This document shows, in pieces, positions 1 to 9,127 of a DNA stretch of 40,935 bases. The position numbers and the translations under genes were made by a program. Under the pieces are notes generated by a model. It did no database searches and had not been told where the DNA came from. It saw only the letters and a list, made by a program, of their open reading frames with translations. Position 1 is the stretch's first letter. The number at the start of each line of letters is the position of its first letter. Origin of the DNA: JAIYDJ01 sp031398695 (GTDB lineage Bacteria; Pseudomonadota; Alphaproteobacteria; Rhodobacterales; Rhodobacteraceae); the NCBI GenBank assembly GCA_031398695.1, contig JANNNU010000039.1:1-40935 (forward strand), written 5' to 3'.

Positions 1-2
1 GA

Positions 3-767
3 ACCAATGAAGTGATCAAGGTGCGCGGCGACAAGGTCACCGTGCACTATGGCGAAAAGCAAGCGCTGTTCGACGTAAACCTGTCGGTACGCCAGAACCA
101 GGTGACGGCGTTGATCGGCCCTTCCGGCTGCGGCAAGTCGACCTTTCTGCGCTGCCTGAACCGCATGAACGATACGGTGCCGAGCGCCAGGGTTGGCGGC
201 AAAATCACGCTCGACGGCGAGGATATCTATGACAAGCAGATCGACGTTGTCGAACTGCGGGCGCGGGTCGGCATGGTGTTCCAGAAGCCGAACCCGTTTC
301 CGAAATCGATCTATGACAACGTGGCATATGGTCCAAAGATCCACGGCCTGACCAAGTCGAAGGCCGAGCTGGACGAGATCGTCGAGACGAGCCTGAAGAA
401 GGCCGCGATCTGGAACGAGGTCAAGGACCGCCTGTCCGCGCCCGGCACCGGGTTGTCGGGCGGCCAGCAACAGCGTCTGTGCATCGCGCGCGCCATCGCG
501 ACCAGCCCCGAAGTGCTGCTGATGGACGAGCCGTGTTCCGCGCTCGATCCCATCGCGACCGCGCAGGTCGAGGAATTGATCAGCGAACTGCGCAGCCAAT
601 TTTCGGTGGTGATCGTGACACACTCGATGCAGCAGGCGGCGCGCGTCAGCCAGAAGACCGCATTTTTTCACTTCGGCTATTTGGTCGAATACGGCGAGAC
701 CGGGCAGATCTTTACCAACCCGAAGGACCCGCGCACCGAATCCTATATTTCCGGCCGGATTGGCTGA
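3..767 (+). CDS. pstB: Phosphate ABC transporter ATP-binding protein PstB (5' end outside the window)
   Basis: ATPase of the high-affinity phosphate importer PstSCAB, bound to the inner face of the cytoplasmic membrane. Numbering from the GTG at 12: Walker A GPSGCGKST at residues 36-44, Q-loop Q91, ABC signature LSGGQ at 148-152, Walker B LLMDEP at 169-174, and an H-loop histidine in VTHSM. PstB-typical stretches such as NRMND and QKPNPFP separate it from other ABC ATPases. The frame stays open upstream to the window edge (T-N-E before the GTG), so the true start is probably outside. It ends 8 bases before phoU, so pstB-phoU-phoB form one unit. In this family expression is normally Pho-controlled, but the operon promoter lies outside the window. 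Confidence 0.97.
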   Translation, partial: TNEVIKVRGDKVTVHYGEKQALFDVNLSVRQNQVTALIGPSGCGKSTFLRCLNRMNDTVPSARVGGKITLDGEDIYDKQIDVVELRARVGMVFQKPNPFPKSIYDNVAYGPKIHGLTKSKAELDEIVETSLKKAAIWNEVKDRLSAPGTGLSGGQQQRLCIARAIATSPEVLLMDEPCSALDPIATAQVEELISELRSQFSVVIVTHSMQQAARVSQKTAFFHFGYLVEYGETGQIFTNPKDPRTESYISGRIG

Positions 768-775
768 GGGAGCAG

Positions 776-1495
776 ATGATGATCGAGAATCCGCATATCG
801 CCTCGGTGTTCGACCGGGATCTTGAAGCCGTGCAGGCGATGATCATGAAGATGGGCGGGTTGGTGGAAACCGCGCTATCCGACGCAGCGCAGGCGCTGGA
901 AACCCGCGACGAGGAACTGGCCGAGCGGGTGCGCCGCTCCGATACCGCTATTGACGCGCTGGAAGAACAGGTCAACGCCGAATGTGCCCGCCTGATCGCG
1001 CTGCGGGCCCCAACCGCGACCGATCTGCGCATCGTGCTGGCGGTGATGAAGATCGCCGCCACGCTGGAGCGGTGCGGCGACTATGCCAAGAACCTGGGCA
1101 AGCGGTCGAACGTGCTGGCACAGATGAACCCGATTGCCGGTGCGGCCGGGTCGATCCGCCGGATGGCCAAGCAGGTGCAACTGTTGCTGAAGGACGCGCT
1201 GGACTCCTATATCACCCGTGATGCGGCGCTGGCAGCCGAGGTACGCCTGCGCGACCGCGAGGTGGACCAGATGTACAACGCGCTGTTCCGCGAATTCCTG
1301 ACGCACATGATGGAAGACCCGCGCAACATCACCGCCTGCATGCATCTGCATTTCATCGCGAAGAACATCGAGCGGGTGGGCGACCACGCCACCGGGATTG
1401 CCGAACAGGTGATCTATCTGGTCACCGGCGAAATCCCCGGCGATCTGCGGCCCAAGGCCGATGATCTGATGCCGGCCATGGCGAACGAAGACTAG
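776..1495 (+). CDS. phoU: Phosphate signalling regulator PhoU
   Basis: Negative regulator linking the Pst transporter to the PhoR/PhoB two-component system. The 239-residue length matches the family (about 240). The protein is all-helical with two PhoU repeats. Conserved metal-binding type motifs are visible as RCGDYAKN in the first half and ERVGDHATG in the second. I chose the ATG at 776 because a purine-rich GAGGGAGCAG lies just before it and because the longer frame starting at 479 lies inside pstB. A second ATG at 779 is possible. It is followed after 3 bases by phoB. Confidence 0.96.
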   Translation: MMIENPHIASVFDRDLEAVQAMIMKMGGLVETALSDAAQALETRDEELAERVRRSDTAIDALEEQVNAECARLIALRAPTATDLRIVLAVMKIAATLERCGDYAKNLGKRSNVLAQMNPIAGAAGSIRRMAKQVQLLLKDALDSYITRDAALAAEVRLRDREVDQMYNALFREFLTHMMEDPRNITACMHLHFIAKNIERVGDHATGIAEQVIYLVTGEIPGDLRPKADDLMPAMANED

Positions 1496-1498
1496 ATC

Positions 1499-2191
1499 AT
1501 GGCATCGCAAGAACATCCGACTGTGTTGGTGGTCGAGGACGAACCGGCACAGCGCGAAGTGCTCGGATACAATCTGGAGGCCGAGGGGTTTCGGGTCAGC
1601 TCGGCCAGCAACGGCGAAGAGGCGCTGATGCTGGTGGATGAGATGCGTCCGGATATCATCGTGCTGGACTGGATGATGCCGAATGTTTCGGGGATCGAGG
1701 TGTGTCGTCGTTTGAAGTCGCGGGCCGACACCCGGATGATCCCGATCATCATGCTGTCGGCGCGGTCCGAGGAAGTGGACCGGGTGCGGGGGCTGGAAAC
1801 CGGCGCGGACGATTATGTGATCAAGCCCTATTCTATCGTCGAATTGATGGCGCGGGTGCGCGCGCAACTGCGTCGGGTCAGGCCAAGCTCGGTGGGCGTG
1901 GTGCTGGAATGGGGCGACATTCGCCTCGACCCCGAAACGCACCGGGTGTTTCGGGCCGAGAACGTGCTGAAGCTGGGCCCGACTGAGTTTCGGCTGCTGA
2001 CCACGTTCATGGAAAAGCCGGGCCGGGTCTGGAGCCGCGAGCAATTGCTGGACCGGGTCTGGGGGCGCGACATCTACGTCGACACCCGCACGGTCGATGT
2101 TCACATCGGGCGGCTGCGCAAGGCCCTGTGCACCTTTGGCGGCGACGATCCGCTGCGGACGGTGCGCGGCGCGGGGTATGCGCTGGGGTAG
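1499..2191 (+). CDS. phoB: Phosphate regulon response regulator PhoB
   Basis: OmpR-family response regulator of 230 residues. The receiver domain (about 8-120) has acidic-pocket E13/D14, phospho-acceptor D57 in VLDWMMP, switch residue S87 (often Thr), and K109 in the DDYVIKP motif. The C-terminal winged-helix DNA-binding domain (about 135-230) has the recognition-helix region VDTRTVDVHIGRLRKAL. Position directly after pstB and phoU identifies it as PhoB rather than another OmpR-type regulator. The partner kinase PhoR is not in the window and is probably upstream of the pst genes. A terminator-like hairpin follows about 100 bases downstream. Confidence 0.96.
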   Translation: MASQEHPTVLVVEDEPAQREVLGYNLEAEGFRVSSASNGEEALMLVDEMRPDIIVLDWMMPNVSGIEVCRRLKSRADTRMIPIIMLSARSEEVDRVRGLETGADDYVIKPYSIVELMARVRAQLRRVRPSSVGVVLEWGDIRLDPETHRVFRAENVLKLGPTEFRLLTTFMEKPGRVWSREQLLDRVWGRDIYVDTRTVDVHIGRLRKALCTFGGDDPLRTVRGAGYALG

Positions 2192-2218
2192 TCCCTGTGA
2201 GGCAAGCCGGGACCGTTG

Positions 2219-2262
2219 CCTCCCCCATATATGTGTAAAGAGGGGGGGGGTTCATACCCCCC
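2219..2262. repeat. Homopolymeric G9 tract flanked by C-runs, alternative hairpins
   Basis: A C-run (2222-2226), a run of nine G (2242-2250) and a second C-run (2257-2262) follow each other. The G-run can pair with the downstream C6 (6-bp stem, loop TTCATA) or with the upstream C5, and these are mutually exclusive. A comparable G-rich/C-rich hairpin occurs at 19781-19808. Similar GGGGGG-loop-CCCCCC elements are, as I recall, common between genes in this bacterial group. Confidence 0.5.
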
Positions 2263-2293
2263 AACCCGTCCATGGCCCGGAAGTGCTTCGCGG

Positions 2294-2317
2294 AAAACCT
2301 CTACCGGAGGTTTTCTT
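2294..2317 (+). terminator. Intrinsic terminator after phoB
   Basis: AAAACCTC (2294-2301) pairs with GAGGTTTT (2307-2314) around a 5-base loop TACCG, giving an 8-bp stem. The right arm ends in TTTT and is followed by CTT. It lies about 100 bases after the phoB stop. The A/T symmetry would let it act in both directions. Confidence 0.6.
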
Positions 2318-2521
2318 GTCGCTCACCATCCCGTGGAAACTTGTGGCAATGGGAAAGAAAATCTCAGTCAAATTGTCGCGGACGGAGTTGCCGGTTTTGA
2401 GGGCGCTGTGTGACCTGTTTCTGGGCAAACCCGCACTGCCTGCCGGTTTTTTCACAATGCGGTGGTGCGGGGCGGTTGGTTGTGGAACAAAAAGGGCGAC
2501 CGTCTTTGCGTTAGGGCCACC

Positions 2522-5500
2522 ATGTCGATCCTTGCCTCGATCCATCATCTGACCCACTACCGCTATGACCGGCCCGTCACGCTGGGCCCGCAGGTGATCC
2601 GGCTCAGGCCCGCGCCGCACAGCCGGACACGGGTGATCTCGCATTCGCTGAAGGTCAGCCCGGCCGATCATTTCGTTAATTATCAGCAAGATGCCTACGG
2701 CAACTGGCAGGCGCGCTATGTCTTTCCGAGCCCGGTGACCGAGTTGAAGATCGAGGTCGATCTGGTGGCCGACATGTCGGTCTACAACCCGTTCGACTTT
2801 TTCGTCGAGGACAGTGCCGAGACTTTTCCGTTCGAATACCCCGAGGATATCGCCGACGATCTGGTGATCTATCGCACCCCCGAGCCGGCCGGGCCCTTGC
2901 TGGCGGCGTTCGTCGCGTCGGTGTCGCGCGAGCCGCTGCGGACGATTGATTTCATCGTCGGGTTGAATGCGCGGCTGGCGTCCGAGATCGGCTATGTGAT
3001 CCGAATGGAGCCGGGAGTGCAGACGCCGGAGGAGACGCTCGCGGTGGGCAGGGGGTCGTGCCGGGACACGAGCTGGCTGCTGGTCAACATCATGCGGCAT
3101 CTGGGGTTGGCGGCGCGGTTCGTGTCGGGCTACCTGATCCAGTTGAAACCCGATCTGATCGCGGTGGATGGCCCGGTGGGGGCGACGCAGGATTTCACCG
3201 ATCTGCATGCCTGGGCCGAGGTCTATTTGCCCGGCGCGGGGTGGATCGGGTTGGACCCGACAAGCGGCCTGTTGACCGGCGAGTCGCACATACCGCTGGC
3301 GGCTACGCCGCACTACCGTAACGCGGCGCCCATCTCGGGGCTGGCGAGTTATGCCGAGGTCGAGTTTGGCTTTGACATGAAGGTCGCGCGGGTGGCTGAG
3401 CATCCCCGGATCACCAAGCCGTTTTCGGACGAGGCCTGGGCGGCAATGAACACGCTGGGGGAAAAGGTTGATGCGGCGCTGGCCGAGGGTGATGTGCGCC
3501 TGACGATGGGCGGGGAGCCGACATTCGTGTCCACCCTCGACTTCGAGGCGGGCGAGTGGAACACCGATGCCGTCGGTCCGACGAAGCGGGTGTTTGCCGA
3601 CGCGCTGATCCGCAGGTTGCAGGCGAAGTTCGCGCCGGGGGGTTTTCTGCACTATGGGCAGGGCAAGTGGTATCCGGGGGAGTCGCTGCCGCGCTGGACG
3701 TTCAGCCTGTACTGGCGGCGTGACGGCCGGCCGATCTGGTCCGATCCGTCGCTGATCGCGCCCGAGGTGACCGGCACCGTGGCAACGCCAGAGCAGGCGG
3801 CCGAGTTTCTTGAGGGAATGGCGGCGCATCTGGGGCTGGAGCCGGACTATGTCGTTCCCGCGTTCGAGGATCCTGCCGAATGGATCGTCAAGGAGGGCAA
3901 CCTGCCCGAGAACGTGACGCCGGACAACAGCAAGTTGAAAGACCCCGAAGAGCGCAACCGGATCGCGCGCGTGTTCGGTCGCGGATTGACGACGGCCTCG
4001 GGCTATGTGCTGCCGGTGCAGGCTTGGCAGGCGCGGTCCACGGGCCGGGCGTGGCGCAGCGAGAAGTGGACGCTTCGGCGGGGGCATCTGTTTCTGGTGC
4101 CCGGCGACAGCCCGGTGGGTTACCGTTTGCCGTTGGGCGCGCTGCCCTATGTGCCGACGGTGGCCTTTCCGCATGTCTATCCTTCGGAACCGATGCAGGA
4201 TCGGCCACCCCTCGCAGAGCCGGCCGATCTAAGGGCGCAGCAGGTGCAACGGGCGGCGTTCACCCCGGCAGAGCCGTCGCAGATGCGCGTCGAGCAGACG
4301 CTGGGCGAGGTGGGCGGTGCGGTGCGCACGGCGATATCTGTCGAACCGCGCGACGGGCGGTTGTGCGTGTTCATGCCGCCCGTCGAAGGGGTCGAAGAGT
4401 ATCTGGATCTGGTGGCAGCGGCGGAAGCTGCGGCGGCGGCGATGGGGTTGCCGGTGCATATCGAGGGGTATGCGCCGCCATTCGATCCGCGGCTGAACGT
4501 CATCCGGGTCGCCCCTGATCCCGGCGTGATCGAGGTCAACATTCATCCGGCGCACAGCTGGGCCGAATGTGTGGAAACGACCGAGACGGTTTACGAAGAA
4601 GCCCGGCAGCTGAAGCTGGGGGCTGATAAGTTCATGATAGACGGGCGCCATACCGGGACGGGCGGCGGAAACCACGTGGTGGTGGGCGGCTCGACGCCGG
4701 TCGACAGTCCGTTCCTGCGGCGACCCGATCTGCTTGCGTCGCTGATCTTGCACTGGCAGCGGCATCCGTCGTTGTCGTATCTGTTTTCCGGCCTGTTCAT
4801 CGGGCCGACCAGCCAGGCGCCGCGCATCGACGAGGCGCGGATGGACAGCTTGTACGAGCTGGAGATTGCGCTCGCGCAGATCCCGCACCCGGACCGGGGC
4901 ACGGTGCCCGCGCCCTGGCTGACGGACCGGTTGCTGCGCAACCTGTTGGTCGATGTGACGGGCAACACGCACCGGGCCGAGATTTGCATCGACAAGCTCT
5001 ATTCGCCGGACGGTCCCACGGGCCGCCTGGGGCTGGTGGAGTTTCGCGGGTTCGAGATGCCGCCGAACCCGCGGATGTCGCTGGCGCAGCAACTGCTGAT
5101 CCGTGCGCTGATTGCGCGGTTCTGGGCCAACCCTGCGACGGGGTCGCTGACGCGATGGGGCACGACGCTTGGGGATCGCTTTATGCTGCCGCATTTCGTC
5201 TGGGCGGATTTTCTCGAGGTGTTGGCCGACCTCAAGGCGCATGGGTTCGATCTGAACCCCGACTGGTTCACCGCGCAGGCCGAGTTCCGCTTTCCGTTCT
5301 GCGGCGAGGTTGAAGTAGAGGGCGTGAAGCTCGAGCTGCGCCAGGCACTGGAGCCGTGGCATGTGATGGGGGAAACCGGGGCGATCGGCGGGACGGTGCG
5401 CTATACCGACAGTTCGGTCGAACGTTTGCAGGCCAAGATCACCGGTGCGACGCCGGGGCGCTATGTGGTGACCTGCAATCAGCGGCAGATGCCGATGCAA

Positions 5501-5836
5501 CAGGTCGGCTCGGGCGTGGCGGTGGCTGCGGTGCGCTACAAGGCTTGGCAGCCCCCGTTGGCGTTGCATCCGCAGTTGCCGATTGACGCGCCGTTAACGT
5601 TTGACCTGTATGACACCTGGACGGGGCGGGCGATCGGCGGTTGCACCTATCACGTAAAACATCCAGGCGGGCGCAGCTATGACACCTTTCCGGTCAATGG
5701 AAACGAGGCAGAGGCGCGGCGGTTGTCTCGTTTTCAGCCGTTCGGCCATTCGGCAGGCCGCTGGCAGCCGGTGTCGGAAACCCCGCATCCAGAGTTTCCA
5801 ATGACGCTCGACCTGCGCCGCGCGCCAGGTTTGTAG
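2522..5836 (+). CDS. Transglutaminase-like domain fused to DUF2126
   Basis: 1104-residue protein of a family often annotated 'transglutaminase family protein / DUF2126'. An N-terminal beta-rich transglutaminase N domain covers about 1-100. The papain-like transglutaminase core follows with an apparent triad C180 (GRGSCRD), H229 (DLHAWAE) and D245 (LDPTSG). From about residue 300 to the end is the large DUF2126 region. Comparative genomics has linked these proteins to ATP-grasp/alpha-E genes and proposed a role in forming or trimming amide bonds in peptides. The substrate is unknown. Start at ATG 2522 because the family begins at this MSI-x3-HHLTHYRY stretch; an in-frame start at 2462 would add 20 non-conserved residues. 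The stop abuts the next start with no gap, so translation is likely coupled. Confidence 0.9.
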   Translation: MSILASIHHLTHYRYDRPVTLGPQVIRLRPAPHSRTRVISHSLKVSPADHFVNYQQDAYGNWQARYVFPSPVTELKIEVDLVADMSVYNPFDFFVEDSAETFPFEYPEDIADDLVIYRTPEPAGPLLAAFVASVSREPLRTIDFIVGLNARLASEIGYVIRMEPGVQTPEETLAVGRGSCRDTSWLLVNIMRHLGLAARFVSGYLIQLKPDLIAVDGPVGATQDFTDLHAWAEVYLPGAGWIGLDPTSGLLTGESHIPLAATPHYRNAAPISGLASYAEVEFGFDMKVARVAEHPRITKPFSDEAWAAMNTLGEKVDAALAEGDVRLTMGGEPTFVSTLDFEAGEWNTDAVGPTKRVFADALIRRLQAKFAPGGFLHYGQGKWYPGESLPRWTFSLYWRRDGRPIWSDPSLIAPEVTGTVATPEQAAEFLEGMAAHLGLEPDYVVPAFEDPAEWIVKEGNLPENVTPDNSKLKDPEERNRIARVFGRGLTTASGYVLPVQAWQARSTGRAWRSEKWTLRRGHLFLVPGDSPVGYRLPLGALPYVPTVAFPHVYPSEPMQDRPPLAEPADLRAQQVQRAAFTPAEPSQMRVEQTLGEVGGAVRTAISVEPRDGRLCVFMPPVEGVEEYLDLVAAAEAAAAAMGLPVHIEGYAPPFDPRLNVIRVAPDPGVIEVNIHPAHSWAECVETTETVYEEARQLKLGADKFMIDGRHTGTGGGNHVVVGGSTPVDSPFLRRPDLLASLILHWQRHPSLSYLFSGLFIGPTSQAPRIDEARMDSLYELEIALAQIPHPDRGTVPAPWLTDRLLRNLLVDVTGNTHRAEICIDKLYSPDGPTGRLGLVEFRGFEMPPNPRMSLAQQLLIRALIARFWANPATGSLTRWGTTLGDRFMLPHFVWADFLEVLADLKAHGFDLNPDWFTAQAEFRFPFCGEVEVEGVKLELRQALEPWHVMGETGAIGGTVRYTDSSVERLQAKITGATPGRYVVTCNQRQMPMQQVGSGVAVAAVRYKAWQPPLALHPQLPIDAPLTFDLYDTWTGRAIGGCTYHVKHPGGRSYDTFPVNGNEAEARRLSRFQPFGHSAGRWQPVSETPHPEFPMTLDLRRAPGL

Positions 5837-8236
5837 ATGACGGGCGCGGCACGCAAGGCGGCGACGGACCGACGGCTGTTCGACCGCTACAAGCCGCTGA
5901 AGGGTGTGCCCGATGAACTGGCAGATGCCACCGGTGCGATGCGGCCAGCCTGGGCGGGGCTGATCGCGCACCTGTCGGGCCTGACGCCGGCCGAGGCGCA
6001 GGCGGCGTTTGCCGCGGGCGATCAGCATCTGGCGGATGCGGGCGTGTTCTTTCGCGCGTATGGCGATGCCTCGGCGGCCGGGCGGGATTGGCCGTTCAGT
6101 CCGGTGCCGATCCTGCTGCCAGAATCCGAGTGGCGCGAGATCGCCAAAGGTCTGATCGAGCGCGCCGATCTGCTGGAACAGGTCGTGGCGGATCTGTATG
6201 GAGACAACCGGCTTGTGGCTGAAGGGCATCTTCCGGCCAAGCTGATTGCCGAAAGCCCCGAGTGGCTGCGCCCGATGGTCGGGGTCAAGCCACGGTCGGG
6301 CCATTTTCTGCATTTTGTCGCGTTCGAGATCGGACGGGGTCCGGATGGGCGGTGGTGGGTTCTGTCGGACCGCACCGACGCGCCGTCAGGCGCGGGGTTC
6401 GCGCTGGAAAACCGGGTGGCGACCAGCCGGGTGTTTCCCAAATTGTACCAGAACTCCAATGTTCTGCGGTTGGCTGGGTTCTTTCGTGGGTTTCGCGATG
6501 CGCTCGACCGACTGAGGGATGCGTCGGGGTCGCGGGTCGGCATTCTGACACCGGGGCCTTTGACCGACACGTATTACGAGCAGGCCTATATCGCGCGGTA
6601 TCTGGGGATGGCCTTGCTGGAGGGCGAGGATCTGGTCGTCGAGGACGACCGGCTTTGGCTGCGCACCGTGCAGGGGCTGGCGCCGATCGATGTGCTGTGG
6701 CGGCGGATGGATGGCATCTGGGCCGATCCACTGGAACTGCGCGAAGACAGCGCACTCGGCACGCCCGGCCTGATGTCGGCCATCCGAGCGGGGCATGTCA
6801 CCATGGTTAATGCCTTGGGCGTCGGGGTGTTGGAAACGCAGGCGCTGATGGCGTTTCTGCCCGCGATTGCCAAGAAACTGACCGGCAAGCCGCTGTCGCT
6901 GCCCAATGTCGCGACCTGGTGGTGTGGCGGCGCGCGCGAGTTGGCGCATGTGCGCACGCACTGCACGCGTATGATGATCGCCCCCGCGCTGGCGACGCGG
7001 ATGCCGTTCGAAGGCCGGACGGTGCACGCGGTGGCAGGAAAGCTTATCGGAGCCGAAGATGATGCCGACCTGCATGATTGGCTGACCGACAATTCGCATG
7101 CGCTGGTCGCCAAGGAACTGGTCACCCTGTCGACCACACCGGTCTATGACAAGGGCGTGCTCAGCCCGCGCCCGATGACGGTGCGGATGTTTCTGGCGCG
7201 CACGCCGGACGGCTGGCAGGTGATGCCGGGCGGGTTCGGTCGGATCGGGGCCAGCACCGACACGGCGGCGATTTCGATGCGCAATGGCGGCACGGTGGCT
7301 GATGTCTGGGTCGTCAGCGACTGCCCGGTCGAGCCGGTCAGCCTGTTGCAGACCGGCGATGCGCCGTTCGTGCGCGCGCAGCCGGGATCCCTGCCGGCCC
7401 GCGCGGCGGACAATCTGTTCTGGCTGGGCCGGTATGTGGAGCGGACAGAGGGCCTCGCGCGGTTGGTGCGTGCCTATAACTCGCGGCGGACCGAGGCCGC
7501 GACCGAGCCGCTGCTGGCCAGCATCCGGGTGCGGTTGAAAGCCTATGGCATCGATCCGTCGCAGCCGGTTCCGAAGGGGCTGCTCGCGACACTGGCCGCT
7601 GCGGTGGGCAGTGCCAGCCAGATCCGGGACCGGTTCAGCGTCGATGGCTGGGCGGCACTGAAGGACATGGAAAAGTCCATGACGCGGATTGCGCGCACCG
7701 CGCAGCCGGGCAGCGATGCGGCGCAGGTGATGGGCGTGTTCCTGCGCAAGATCGCCGGGTTTTCCGGTCTTGTGCACGAAAACATGTTTCGCGCTGCGGG
7801 GTGGCAGTTTCTAACGATCGGACGGTCGCTGGAACGCGCCTCGATGATGACCGATCTGCTTGCCGCCGTCGCAGCACCGGGTGCGCCGCAGGGCGGGTTG
7901 GATCTGGCGATCGAGATCGGGGACAGCACCATGGTCCACCGGCAGCGCTATGCCGTCGTCACCCGCCGCGAGACGGTGATCGATCTGCTCGCCCTGGACG
8001 AGATGAACCCGCGGTCTGTGCGGTTTCATCTGGACGTGTTGCGGGGGCGGCTGGACGATCTGGCTACTCTGCGTCCGGGCGGCAGCGGAATGCTGGAGGT
8101 CGAGCGGCGGGTGCTGGCCTTGCAGACGGCCATGACGGTGCATTCGGTCGACAGTCTGGACACTGCGGCATTGGCCGCGATCTATGACGGCTTGCTGGAC
8201 CTTACGCCGGCGCTCAACGCCGCCTACATGCACTAG
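5837..8236 (+). CDS. Circularly permuted ATP-grasp protein fused to an alpha-E domain
   Basis: 799-residue fusion. The first about 480 residues match the circularly permuted type 2 ATP-grasp family, predicted ATP-dependent carboxylate-amine ligases. Recognisable pieces are GVFFRAYGD near the N-terminus, RVGILTPGP, the acidic LVVEDDRLWLRT, and the basic/aromatic ATWWCGG stretch. The rest, from about 510 (LPARAADNLFWLGRYVERTE), is the all-helical alpha-E domain. In many bacteria these are separate adjacent genes. Here they are one polypeptide, supporting a physical complex. It starts immediately after the upstream TAG (an AGG sits 7 bases before the ATG) and ends 9 bases before the second transglutaminase. 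Reaction and substrate are not established; ligase activity is inferred from the fold. Confidence 0.9.
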   Translation: MTGAARKAATDRRLFDRYKPLKGVPDELADATGAMRPAWAGLIAHLSGLTPAEAQAAFAAGDQHLADAGVFFRAYGDASAAGRDWPFSPVPILLPESEWREIAKGLIERADLLEQVVADLYGDNRLVAEGHLPAKLIAESPEWLRPMVGVKPRSGHFLHFVAFEIGRGPDGRWWVLSDRTDAPSGAGFALENRVATSRVFPKLYQNSNVLRLAGFFRGFRDALDRLRDASGSRVGILTPGPLTDTYYEQAYIARYLGMALLEGEDLVVEDDRLWLRTVQGLAPIDVLWRRMDGIWADPLELREDSALGTPGLMSAIRAGHVTMVNALGVGVLETQALMAFLPAIAKKLTGKPLSLPNVATWWCGGARELAHVRTHCTRMMIAPALATRMPFEGRTVHAVAGKLIGAEDDADLHDWLTDNSHALVAKELVTLSTTPVYDKGVLSPRPMTVRMFLARTPDGWQVMPGGFGRIGASTDTAAISMRNGGTVADVWVVSDCPVEPVSLLQTGDAPFVRAQPGSLPARAADNLFWLGRYVERTEGLARLVRAYNSRRTEAATEPLLASIRVRLKAYGIDPSQPVPKGLLATLAAAVGSASQIRDRFSVDGWAALKDMEKSMTRIARTAQPGSDAAQVMGVFLRKIAGFSGLVHENMFRAAGWQFLTIGRSLERASMMTDLLAAVAAPGAPQGGLDLAIEIGDSTMVHRQRYAVVTRRETVIDLLALDEMNPRSVRFHLDVLRGRLDDLATLRPGGSGMLEVERRVLALQTAMTVHSVDSLDTAALAAIYDGLLDLTPALNAAYMH

Positions 8237-8245
8237 GGGTGTCGC

Positions 8246-9127
8246 ATGATCTACGACATCAAACTGGTGCTTGGGTACGATTATGCCAGTCCGGCGGGGG
8301 CGGGGCGGCATCTGGTGCGCGTATTGCCGCTGGAGATTGCCGGTCAGCAGAGGCTGGTGGCGGGTTTGGTCACCGTCGAGCCGCACCCTGAGGAACGGCG
8401 CGACGGACGCGATTTCTTTGGCAACCACACGGTCGAATTTGCCTGCCGTGCCAGCCACGACAGCCTTGATCTGGTGATGCAGGCGCGGGTCGACCGCCGC
8501 GTGGCGGCGCTGGCCGAGGACCGCGCAACCGGGTTTGCCGGGCTGGCCAGCGATCTGGCGCGCTGCGTCGATCTGGGCGGAAACTCGCCCTTGCACATGG
8601 TCGCCGCATCGACGCGGGTTCCGCTGCACGCGCCGACCACTGATTTCGCGCGGGCCTTGGTCCGGCCGCAGCAGACGGTGCTGCAACTGGTGCGCGAGGT
8701 CGGCACGGCATTGCACGGCCACATGACGTTCGACGCGCGCGCCACGGAAGTGGACACGCCGCTCGCCACGGCCTTCGCGGAACGCAAGGGCGTGTGCCAG
8801 GATTATTCGCATATCCTGATCGCGTGTCTTCGCGGTCTGGGGGTGCCCGCAGGCTATGTCAGCGGGTTCTTGCGGACCGAGCCGCCCAAGGGCAAGCCGC
8901 GGCTGGAAGGTGCCGATGCGATGCATGCCTGGGTGCGCGCCTGGTGCGGGGCCGCGCTGGGTTGGGTCGAGTATGACCCGACCAACGACTGTCTGGTGCG
9001 TGACGACCACATCGTGGTGGGTTATGGCCGCGACTATTCGGATGTGGCGCCGATCAAGGGCATCTTGCGCGTGTCGGGCCGCCAGAACGGCCGACAGGCG
9101 GTCGATGTGATCCCCCTCGCGGGTTAG
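8246..9127 (+). CDS. Stand-alone transglutaminase-like cysteine peptidase
   Basis: 293 residues. It has a transglutaminase N-terminal domain (about 1-90) and a papain-like core with the apparent triad C184 (RKGVCQDYSH), H227 (DAMHAWV) and D244 (EYDPTND). No signal peptide, so cytoplasmic. It is the third gene of the DUF2126/ATP-grasp/alpha-E set. In this family such proteins may act as a peptidase or amidase, or as the transferase partner of the ligase. Its stop overlaps the stop of the convergent DUF442 gene (TTAG at 9124-9127). In other genomes a proteasome-like Anbu peptidase often sits beside this set; I see none here. Confidence 0.92.
   Translation: MIYDIKLVLGYDYASPAGAGRHLVRVLPLEIAGQQRLVAGLVTVEPHPEERRDGRDFFGNHTVEFACRASHDSLDLVMQARVDRRVAALAEDRATGFAGLASDLARCVDLGGNSPLHMVAASTRVPLHAPTTDFARALVRPQQTVLQLVREVGTALHGHMTFDARATEVDTPLATAFAERKGVCQDYSHILIACLRGLGVPAGYVSGFLRTEPPKGKPRLEGADAMHAWVRAWCGAALGWVEYDPTNDCLVRDDHIVVGYGRDYSDVAPIKGILRVSGRQNGRQAVDVIPLAG

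Larger units (their letters stand above)
2192..2521. other. Intergenic region between phoB and the transglutaminase locus
   Basis: 330 bases with no gene I can support. It holds a G-run/C-run hairpin at 2245-2262, a terminator-like hairpin at 2294-2317, and a lower-GC stretch at about 2330-2480 that may carry the promoter of the downstream operon. I could not pick a convincing -35/-10 pair. Short open frames crossing it have no coding character. Confidence 0.7.

Noticed and set aside
2252..4174. 640-residue minus-strand frame opposite the transglutaminase-DUF2126 gene
   Set aside because: Long antisense frames are common in high-GC DNA. Its protein is Arg/His/Pro/Gln-rich with no domain pattern, while the plus-strand frame has a clear triad and family features.
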